This document shows, piece by piece, positions 58,316 to 64,000 of a stretch of DNA of 64,000 nucleotides. Positions within the stretch are counted from its first letter, which is position 1; each line of letters opens with the position of its first letter. The position numbers and the translations under genes were made by a program. Origin of the DNA: an uncultured Candidatus Melainabacteria bacterium (GTDB lineage: Bacteria > Cyanobacteriota > Vampirovibrionia > Gastranaerophilales > Gastranaerophilaceae); NCBI GenBank assembly GCA_934757245.1, contig CAKVLH010000007.1, positions 18,354-82,353 of the forward strand, in the 5' to 3' direction. Below the pieces are notes generated by a model. That model searched no databases. It saw only the letters and a list, made by a program, of their open reading frames with translations, and was not told the origin of the DNA.

Positions 58316-58651
58316 ATGACAGACAATAAAAAAAGCTTGCATGTAAAAACAGGTGATAGAGTTATCATCACAGCAGGCAAGGATAAAGGAAAATCAGGTA
58401 ACGTAAAAAAATCTATACCTTCTGAAAACCAAGTTATTGTTGAAGGTGTAAATATGATTACTAAGGCTACAAAAGCTAACCCTGCATACGGTATCCAAGG
58501 CGGATTGATTAAGAAGGAAGCTCCTCTTGATTCATCTAACGTAATGATTGTATGCCCTAGCTGCGAAAAGCCTACCAGAGTTAAACATGCAACTGTGGAC
58601 GGTAAAAAAGTTCGCGTTTGCAAAAAATGTGGTGAACAACTAGACGCTTAG
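58316..58651 (+). CDS. rplX: 50S ribosomal protein L24
   Basis: 111 residues: KOW motif VKTGDRVIITAGKDKGKSGN, then VEGVNMITKATK and a CPSCEKPTRVK...CKKCGEQ zinc-ribbon-like tail, as in many bacterial L24. ATG with ACGGAGAA upstream. Confidence 0.96.
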   Translation: MTDNKKSLHVKTGDRVIITAGKDKGKSGNVKKSIPSENQVIVEGVNMITKATKANPAYGIQGGLIKKEAPLDSSNVMIVCPSCEKPTRVKHATVDGKKVRVCKKCGEQLDA

Positions 58652-58752
58652 TATGAGGCGGGTATAATATACCAACGAGGGTTAAGCTACTCTGAGATTA
58701 TTATTCCGTATTAACTCGATACTAATTCCGTCATAACAGAAGGAAAAGAAAA

Positions 58753-59316
58753 ATGACAAGAACAAAAAGCTTAAAAGCAAAATATGATGAAGAAGTAAAA
58801 GCAGCACTTAAGGAAAAATTCGGTTATAAAAATGACATGATGATTCCTAAACTTCACAAAATCGTTTTGAACATGGGTGTTGGTGAAGCTTCTCACAACT
58901 CAAAAATCGCTGACGCTATCCAAGCTCAATTGACTAAGATTGCTGGTCAAAAAGCTTTGGTAACAAAGGCTAAAAAATCAATCGCTTCTTACAAATTGAG
59001 AGAAGGTATGCCGGTTGGTGCTATGGTTACTTTACGTGGTGAAAGAATGTATGATTTCTTGCAAAAGTTAATCTGCGTTGTTCTTCCTCGTATTAGAGAC
59101 TTTAGAGGTATTTCTGCTAAGAGTTTCGATGGCAGAGGTAACTATACTTTAGGTCTTAAAGAACAATCTTTGTTCCCTGAAATCACTTATGAAGAAGTTG
59201 ATTTGGTAAAAGGTATGAACGTATCTGTTATCACAACTGCTAATACTGATGATGAAGCAAGAGAATTGTTAAGATTATTGGGTATGCCATTCAAAGGTAT
59301 GAACAAACAAGCATAG
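58753..59316 (+). CDS. rplE: 50S ribosomal protein L5
   Basis: 187 residues: [60 protein letters not shown]. Binds 5S rRNA. Confidence 0.98.
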   Translation: MTRTKSLKAKYDEEVKAALKEKFGYKNDMMIPKLHKIVLNMGVGEASHNSKIADAIQAQLTKIAGQKALVTKAKKSIASYKLREGMPVGAMVTLRGERMYDFLQKLICVVLPRIRDFRGISAKSFDGRGNYTLGLKEQSLFPEITYEEVDLVKGMNVSVITTANTDDEARELLRLLGMPFKGMNKQA

Positions 59317-59384
59317 ATGGATTTTTTAATCCCGATTATGCAAACTAAATAGTTAGAAAATTATTTGTAATAAAGGAGAAAATC

Positions 59385-59591
59385 ATGGCTAAAAAAGCGA
59401 TGATAAACAAAGAACACGCAAGAGAATTATTAGCTGCTAAGGGTAAATACCCAAAAGTTAGACTTCACAACAGATGCAGCATCTGCGGCAGACCTCACGG
59501 CTTCCACAGAGACTTCGGCTTGTGCAGAATTTGTTTAAGAAAAATGGCTCACCAAGGTTTATTACCTGGCGTAACTAAAGCTAGCTGGTAG
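59385..59591 (+). CDS. rpsN: 30S ribosomal protein S14, zinc type
   Basis: 68 residues. Zinc ligands in CSICGRPHG and [12 protein letters not shown]; short type Z form. Last gene of the cluster: rpsH, rplF, rplR, rpsE, rplO and secY, which normally follow, are absent. Confidence 0.97.
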   Translation: MAKKAMINKEHARELLAAKGKYPKVRLHNRCSICGRPHGFHRDFGLCRICLRKMAHQGLLPGVTKASW

Positions 59592-59623
59592 TTACTTTTT
59601 CTTTGCTAAAAAGAAAAAGTAAC
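59591..59623 (+). repeat. Hairpin after rpsN
   Basis: GTTACTTTTTCTTT-GCTA-AAAGAAAAAGTAAC. No T run after the stem, so it is not a standard intrinsic terminator. Confidence 0.65.
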
Positions 59624-59636
59624 CAAAAAGAAAAGA

Positions 59637-59912
59637 ACATACTGTCGGTTGACAATTGTATAAGCTACAAATCAGTATTGATTTAACAAGTCAACCTCAA
59701 AGTATGTCTACAAGATAGAGTAGATAAAAGGCTTTTCACATTTGGTCGGATGACATAGGGTAAGAAACAAGTTTAGATTGCTATTACAAGTCATCCTCAG
59801 AGTGGGACTACTAGATAGAAGTTTGGTAAGAATGGTTACCGATTTGGTGAGTAATATTCAGTGAAAACTGATAAATAATTTTAAGGCGCGTCTAATGACG
59901 CGCCTTTTATAA
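59637..59912 (+). ncRNA. Candidate structured RNA with two tandem similar domains
   Basis: Domain 1: ACATACT (59637-59643), GTC, GGTTGAC (59647-59653) pairing with GTCAACC (59690-59696), TCAA, AGTATGT (59701-59707), CTACAAGATAGA. Domain 2 about 100 bases on: GTC, GGATGAC (59748-59754) pairing with GTCATCC (59790-59796), TCAG, AGTGGGA, CTACTAGATAGA. The middle pair changes from T-A to A-T, a compensatory change. GGTAA...TTACC (59825-59840) and an intrinsic terminator close the unit. I match it to no known riboswitch or RNA. No obvious promoter. Confidence 0.5.
59883..59912 (+). terminator. Intrinsic terminator of the candidate RNA
   Basis: AAGGCGCGT-CTAATG-ACGCGCCTTTTAT. Confidence 0.85.
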
Positions 59913-60066
59913 TTCAAAATTAAATAAACAAATCATTATCATTCCCTCACCAAGGTAGATACTACTGTCCGAGATAAATTTATCTACAATTTATAAAAAA
60001 TGGTCATATTAAGACCTTTTTGTAAAATATGTATTGTCCAGACTCAAAATAATAGTTAATAAAAGG

Positions 60067-60215
60067 CTGGATTGCTTCATTTTACAATAAACCTCCCCGC
60101 TTGTAGGTATCACTACTAATAAGGAAGTGAAGTGTAAAATCGCCATCACAATGACATGGCGTGAGACTACTTGTTGGACGTCATTGTGAGGTTCGTTAGA
60201 ACTGAAACAATCCAG
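60067..60215. repeat. CTGGATTGC-type repeat (inverted ends)
   Basis: CTGGATTGCTTC at 60067-60078 and GAAACAATCCAG at 60204-60215, with ACGTCATTGTGAGGTTCGTT inside. A partial copy lies at 63800-63890. Similar GTCATTGCGAG repeats are widespread in bacteria. Confidence 0.7.
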
Positions 60216-60277
60216 CTATTTGAAAACTATTTTATTAATCTATAAAAGTCGTATTAATCAAAAAGGTAGGAACTAAA

Positions 60278-60373
60278 ATCTCTCCAATGGAGAGAAAGAA
60301 TTTCTTAATGAAAGGGCGTAAAATTTATTATTTGGTTTCGCCCTTGAATTTAGAAATTCTAGAGAGGGTGTTA
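60278..60373. repeat. TCTCTCC-type repeat, copy 2
   Basis: ATCTCTCCAATGGAGAG, AATTTCTTAATGAAAGGGC, GCCCTTGAATTTAGAAATTC, AGAGAGGGTGTTA. Confidence 0.75.
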
Positions 60374-60390
60374 TTTTTTTTTAGTTAATA

Positions 60391-60470
60391 AAACCCTCTC
60401 CCCTGCCCTCCCCTGCTTATCGATTTATTTCATGTTTAAATAGAAAACGATAAGCAGGAGAGGGTTTAAA
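60391..60470. repeat. CCCTCTCC/GGAGAGGG inverted repeat
   Basis: AAACCCTCTCCCCTGCCC and CCCTGCTTATCG on the left, CGATAAGCAGGAGAGGGTTT on the right; another variant of the G-rich repeat family. Confidence 0.7.
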
Positions 60471-60482
60471 CCGCATGTAATA

Positions 60483-61004
60483 TTATTTATTAGATTTATA
60501 AATTCTTTGTGATTTATTATCGACATTTACTTTATCATGAGAATCTACATTGATATCACCACATCCAATTTTATTACCAATACCTCTTAATGTATTTAAA
60601 ACTCTTTCGCCCAAAGTACCTTTAGAATTTGTAACATGTACGTTGTCAAATCCTTTGTCTTGAGACACATCTACACCATAAATTGTACTATTTTGAATTT
60701 CAATAATATCTACATTTTTTGTTCCAACGACTTCAAGACCTTTAACTCCATCAATAAATGTATTATTTTCAGTATTGCGTTTTAGATTATCACTTTTCAT
60801 GTAGCTGCCTTTTGGCAATTGAGATTGAGCTGAAAAAATGTTTCCGTTACTTTTTTCATAAGCTACTTTTGTTCCATTTTTAAAATCAACAACATAACGT
60901 ATTACACCTTTTTCATCGGCTAAAACACCTTTTGATTTTACTTCACTTGCTCTTAGTGAAACTCCGCCAAATTTGATTAAGTCGTTACCATAATTTGTTG
61001 CCAT
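60483..61004 (-). CDS. Lineage-specific hypothetical protein
   Basis: 173 residues. Leader MATNYGNDLIKFGGVSLRAS, no signal peptide. Beta-rich: short repeating strands with Asn/Val/Ile (VVGTKNVDIIEIQNSTIYGV, DINVDSHDKVNVDNKS), like a small solenoid. AAAAGGAGTAAAAT ribosome binding site. No family recognised. Confidence 0.7.
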   Translation of the reverse strand: MATNYGNDLIKFGGVSLRASEVKSKGVLADEKGVIRYVVDFKNGTKVAYEKSNGNIFSAQSQLPKGSYMKSDNLKRNTENNTFIDGVKGLEVVGTKNVDIIEIQNSTIYGVDVSQDKGFDNVHVTNSKGTLGERVLNTLRGIGNKIGCGDINVDSHDKVNVDNKSQRIYKSNK

Positions 61005-61097
61005 AATTTTACTCCTTTTTTTTACTCTGTTATCTCTTAATTTCTATTTTGTTGTTATGTATATATAAAGTATTTTTCTCTTAAAAAATTGCTTTTT

Positions 61098-61120
61098 ATT
61101 TTGATATCAAATATCAAAAT
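61098..61120. promoter_or_regulatory. Perfect palindrome (operator candidate)
   Basis: ATTTTGATAT-CAA-ATATCAAAAT between the divergent 60483 gene and the Xre gene; possible site for the Xre protein. Confidence 0.4.
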
Positions 61121-61273
61121 ATTTTAAAACATAGAAATAACAATAGCACTAGCGATTTACAATTCTTAACATTATTCATTTCATCAAGCAACAAAATGTC
61201 AAAATAAGCCATCAGATTAATATTAAATATCCTGTTTAAATATCGTAACAAAATATAAAATAATATATAGATT

Positions 61274-61597
61274 ATGACATTAAACATCAAAAAACAAATT
61301 GGCGCACGCATAAAAAAGTTAAGACAAGATAAGGGTTTTTCGCAAGAACAGTTTGCGGAAAAGATTGGCATAGCTTCTAGGACTCTATGCGGAATAGAGA
61401 TTGGTAAAAATTTCTTTACGGCAGATACATTGGAAAAAATTTTGGAAACATTAGAAATTACGCCACAAGATTTGTTTATGATCAATTATCTTAAACCTCA
61501 AGAAGATTTGGTAAATGAAATCGTTGAGACGATTAAATCAATTAAAGATAGAGAGAAGATTGAAATTCTTTATAAGATAATAAAATCATTTGAATAA
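61274..61597 (+). CDS. Xre-family transcriptional regulator
   Basis: 107 residues. HTH at about 8-65: IGARIKKLRQDKGFSQEQFA, EKIGIASRTLCGIEIGKNFF, LEKILETLEITPQDLF; helical C-terminus. Same architecture as the 5769 protein. No Shine-Dalgarno; a TAATAT box (61261-61266) puts the start at or next to the ATG. No toxin or phage gene adjacent. Confidence 0.85.
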   Translation: MTLNIKKQIGARIKKLRQDKGFSQEQFAEKIGIASRTLCGIEIGKNFFTADTLEKILETLEITPQDLFMINYLKPQEDLVNEIVETIKSIKDREKIEILYKIIKSFE

Positions 61598-62064
61598 AAT
61601 TTAAAAATACAATTTAGTGAGTAGGTCGTGTTCAACGTTTTCATTGAACACGACAATAATGTAGAACATTTCAATCAAATAAGAAAAGCCCGTAGGGTGG
61701 AAAAAGCGTAAGCGGTTCCCACCTTTTATTATTTTTATATTAATATTCCCCACTTGTGCAATGCCGAATTGCCGACCTGTCGAATAGCGCCGTTATCTCA
61801 GTCGGAGTTAAATATAATTATTAAATCTTTTTCATACTTCCAGCTATTCTTAATTATAAGAGCCGTTTGGCTCTTTTTTTTACATACCTAAACCATCTTG
61901 ACTTCTTATTTATGTTTTAACTTCAAGGTGTTCTACTTCTAATCAGATTTCATCGGGACTTCATGTGTTAAGTTTTGTAACAAAAATAAGAGAAATCCTA
62001 AAGTTTTTCAAAAAAATGCCGATATATATATTACAAAAGGGAAAAACAAAAAAGGACAGGGATT
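61598..62064. other. Non-coding spacer with repeats and a terminator
   Basis: Holds CTAC-type hairpins at 61621-61655 (GTAGGTCGTGTTCAACG) and 61692-61722 (GTAGGGTGG...TCCCACC), and an intrinsic terminator (61858-61881). The stretch 61745-61857 before that terminator could be a short RNA, but I see no promoter. Confidence 0.5.
61858..61881 (+). terminator. Intrinsic terminator
   Basis: AAGAGCC-GTTT-GGCTCTT, then T run. Confidence 0.85.
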
Positions 62065-62466
62065 ATGGGATTAAACGTATCAATGGATTACACATTCCAA
62101 CTAGAAAACAAAGATATTTTAAAAAACACCGCTAAGAATATTCTTAATAATAGCGGTGCTTCTCTTGAGGCAACACAAAACATTATTGATAAAACATTGT
62201 TTGAAGGCGATAGATTGTTAAAAGAACAGTACACGAATCCACAATTAAACATTTTAAAAGCCTCTACTCAAATTAGTATCAATGAGACTTTGAAATCTAC
62301 ATTAAACTATTTGAAATCACATTCTAAGCCTCAAACTAAAAAAGCTCCGGTTTTTGGTGAGCTTTGGAAGATTGCTTCTGTTAATAATGAAGCATCTGAA
62401 GAAAATCCAAACGAGTTATATGATTTTAAAATTGATAATAATGTAAAAAATATTTTTGCAGCATAA
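62065..62466 (+). CDS. Lineage-specific helical protein
   Basis: 133 residues, AAAGGACAGGG ribosome binding site. Start MGLNVSMDYTFQLENKDILK; no hydrophobic segment; helical with Asn/Lys-rich composition, ending VKNIFAA. No family recognised. Followed by a hairpin GCGGTCGAAAAC/GTTTTCGACCGC (62486-62512). Confidence 0.7.
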   Translation: MGLNVSMDYTFQLENKDILKNTAKNILNNSGASLEATQNIIDKTLFEGDRLLKEQYTNPQLNILKASTQISINETLKSTLNYLKSHSKPQTKKAPVFGELWKIASVNNEASEENPNELYDFKIDNNVKNIFAA

Positions 62467-62485
62467 ATATAATCTCCTCAATAAA

Positions 62486-62520
62486 GCGGTCGAAAACAAA
62501 GTTTTCGACCGCCACTCTTT
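62486..62520. terminator. Hairpin between convergent genes
   Basis: GCGGTCGAAAAC-AAA-GTTTTCGACCGC, then CACTCTTT; probably terminates both directions weakly. Confidence 0.65.
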
Positions 62521-62530
62521 ATTACAAATC

Positions 62531-62980
62531 TTATATCGCAACTTTAACAATAACTTTTTTAACAAAAAGTTTTTCAGCCGGATTAAGAGCCGGTTGATGC
62601 GCGTCTTGCGGAAAGAATACTAAAAATTCACCTTCTTCTAAAGTTTGGTAATTGTCAGAAATGTTACATTTCAAGAATTCAATATCTTTTTCTTCATTAT
62701 AAGCTTCAGTTGTTGAACAATTGGAATAATCGGTAACTCCCACTTTTTCGCGACCTTTTATCATATATTGAATATCAATATACTTTCTGTGTCCTTCATA
62801 TGGTGCGGAACCTTTTGTGTCATAGCTTTGCACATTCGCAAAAATATTTTCTCCGTCAATTAGATGTTTACCATCCGGCATATTAATCATGTCATTATTC
62901 TTTAACCATTCAAATCCTTTTTGCAATGCGTCTGAAATTCCATAATAGCTGGAAGCATGTTCTAGTCTGTCTTTTATCAT
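62531..62980 (-). CDS. YhcH/YjgK/YiaL family protein
   Basis: 149 residues from the ATG at 62978-62980 with GGAG upstream. Cupin-like fold with GHRKYIDIQYMIKGREKVGV, the FLVFFPQDAHQPALN metal-binding motif and terminal KKVIVKV. Family members (EbgC-like, YhcH) act on sialic acid or sugar metabolism, but many are of unknown function; no sugar genes adjoin here. Confidence 0.88.
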   Translation of the reverse strand: MIKDRLEHASSYYGISDALQKGFEWLKNNDMINMPDGKHLIDGENIFANVQSYDTKGSAPYEGHRKYIDIQYMIKGREKVGVTDYSNCSTTEAYNEEKDIEFLKCNISDNYQTLEEGEFLVFFPQDAHQPALNPAEKLFVKKVIVKVAI

Positions 62981-63108
62981 GATAATCTCCTTTAAACTCT
63001 TCTTAACAAATCTTAACAAAATAGAAGAAAAAAGGCAATTTTTAAAAACAAAAATACTTTATAATCATGTAAAGGTTAAAGGTTAGAACAAAGTTAGGTA
63101 GGTTTACT

Positions 63109-63624
63109 ATGTTAATGGCATTCTGGCAAGTCCAGAGATTAACACGCGAAATAAATCAATTGGAAAGGCAGGCAATGCAAACCCGCATTCGACTTTCTAA
63201 TTACCAAAAGTACGCCGGAATGTTGGGTGGTTCTTCCGCAGTAACAATGGCGAATGTGGCTGGTATGTCTGCTGAGCTTTTGCCAAGAGCTACAATGTTT
63301 GCTCAATTCTCTAATCAAGCAAGTTCAATGAGCGCAATGCAAAATGTACAAACAATGAAAATGAGAGGAATGGTTCCTTGGACAGGAAATGCATTAGCTC
63401 AATATCAAATGGAAATGAGTGCATTCTCAAAATTCAAAGAAGAATCTATGAAGGCTTTGAAACAACAGGAAATAGAAGTCTTAAACGAAAAAGAAAAAGA
63501 AATTCAATTAGAAATGAACGATATAGAACAAAGGTTAGCTATGAAACGTGCAGAACTTCAATCTTGCAAACAATTGGCAAGTCAAGAAGCTAAAGAAAGC
63601 GCACCAACCTTTGGGCTAGGATAA
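63109..63624 (+). CDS. Lineage-specific coiled-coil protein
   Basis: 171 residues. N-terminal helix (MLMAFWQVQRLTREINQLER), an Ala/Met/Ser-rich middle (AVTMANVAGMSAELLPRATM; NQASSMSAMQNVQTMKMRGM), and a C-terminal coiled coil (about 105-155, EKEKEIQLEMNDIEQRLAMK). No signal peptide. Rich in Met and Gln, like small secretion substrates or chaperones, but no family is recognised. AGGTAGG precedes the ATG at a distance; terminator follows. Confidence 0.7.
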   Translation: MLMAFWQVQRLTREINQLERQAMQTRIRLSNYQKYAGMLGGSSAVTMANVAGMSAELLPRATMFAQFSNQASSMSAMQNVQTMKMRGMVPWTGNALAQYQMEMSAFSKFKEESMKALKQQEIEVLNEKEKEIQLEMNDIEQRLAMKRAELQSCKQLASQEAKESAPTFGLG

Positions 63625-63706
63625 GATAATTTAATCTAACTCTAAAAACTTCAAAGTGTGTAGAAAATCGTGAAGTGTATACCTATTAACTTAATAAATT
63701 CCCCCG

Positions 63707-63733
63707 CCTCTTTTAAAAGAGGTCTTTTTTTTT
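63707..63733 (+). terminator. Intrinsic terminator
   Basis: CCTCTTTTAAAAGAGG, then TCTTTTTTTTT. Confidence 0.85.
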
Positions 63734-64000
63734 GTTAAAAATTATCGCCACTATATGCGCGAATTACATGATAGTTTTAATAAGAAATAGGGGTAATAAA
63801 AGGCTGGATTCTTCAGTTCTAATCGAACTTCCGAATGACGGCACACTAGAAAATTATATTCCAAGTCATTCAGAGTATGCTTATTGTTAAATGGTTATTC
63901 TATAAAAAAATACCTCTTTAAGCTAAAGAGGCACTAATAGATAAGTAAGTTGGGGAAATTAAATTGTAAGTAAGATTGTAAGATGGTATAAATAAAATCT
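63734..64000. other. Non-coding right end of window
   Basis: Holds a partial CTGGATTGC-type repeat (about 63800-63890), a CCTCTTTAAGCTAAAGAGG hairpin (about 63912-63930) and the words ATTGTAAGTAAGATTGTAAG near 63964, which may open another octamer/heptamer-arm element. No gene is supported. Confidence 0.5.

Noticed and set aside
59591..59623. Intrinsic terminator for the S10-spc operon
   Set aside because: The stem itself is T/A-rich but no T run follows; the next real terminator is at 59883.

Overview
The window is AT-rich bacterial chromosome. The gene set points to a fermentative, non-photosynthetic relative of the Cyanobacteria, most likely Gastranaerophilales (Melainabacteria/Vampirovibrionia) from an animal gut. 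The hints are a DUF2993 protein next to a GerMN protein, an SLH-domain surface protein with a cysteine-rich N-terminus, a FliO/P/Q/R export cluster, numerous pseudopilin-like and lineage-specific proteins, and anaerobic energy genes: AdhE, ADP-forming acetyl-CoA synthetase, a four-subunit 2-oxoacid:ferredoxin oxidoreductase and a D-lactate-type dehydrogenase. The taxonomic call is inference; there is no 16S rRNA gene here.

Layout. 1-1.8 kb: minus-strand envelope operon (DUF2993, GerMN, HicB-like). 1.9-4.4 kb: a TIM-barrel protein and a short str operon (rpsL-rpsG) with a clear promoter and terminator. 4.5-11.7 kb: glycosyltransferase, Xre regulator, TPR protein, orphan response regulator, phosphoesterase, ferritin, rnhB, lipA. 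11.7-14.1 kb: two copies of a roughly 300-bp locus that look like a type I toxin-antitoxin system, flanking a pair of paralogous membrane proteins. 14.1-25 kb: adhE, yifB, pseudopilin, bioD, D-2-hydroxyacid dehydrogenase, 5-FTHF cyclo-ligase, acetyl-CoA synthetase. 25.4-30.4 kb: type III/flagellar export operon (double SpoA, FliO, FliP, FliQ, pilus-N protein, FliR). 30.4-41.6 kb: prmA carrying an in-frame DUF559 element, panD, PHP phosphatase, PLP enzyme, phosphopantetheinyl transferase, TPR protein, ABC-F, SLH protein. 42-47.2 kb: oxidoreductase operon and typA. 47.3-51.7 kb: lineage-specific proteins, tRNA-Leu with a duplicated 5' flank, rpmE. 52-59.6 kb: S10-spc operon from rpsJ to rpsN, where it stops. 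59.6-64 kb: a candidate structured RNA, repeats and small hypothetical genes.

The most unusual aspect is a dense population of small repeats. At least five types occur: GGGAGGG/CCCTCCC palindromes, one pair of which brackets a DUF559 nuclease gene inserted in frame in prmA; hairpins whose arms are tandem 7- or 8-mers, placed between genes of the same operon; short hairpins ending in CTAC; TCTCTCC-type elements; and CTGGATTGC-type elements. The second highlight is the duplicated small-peptide locus, with a strong RBS, a 23-25 residue hydrophobic peptide, a convergent antisense promoter and a perfect 19-bp complementarity between the 5' and 3' ends of the predicted toxin mRNA. Several genes (yifB, the phosphopantetheinyl transferase and the PLP enzyme) have a good -35/-10 pair so close to the ATG that leaderless or nearly leaderless mRNAs are predicted. 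All coordinates were worked out by eye; no search was run.
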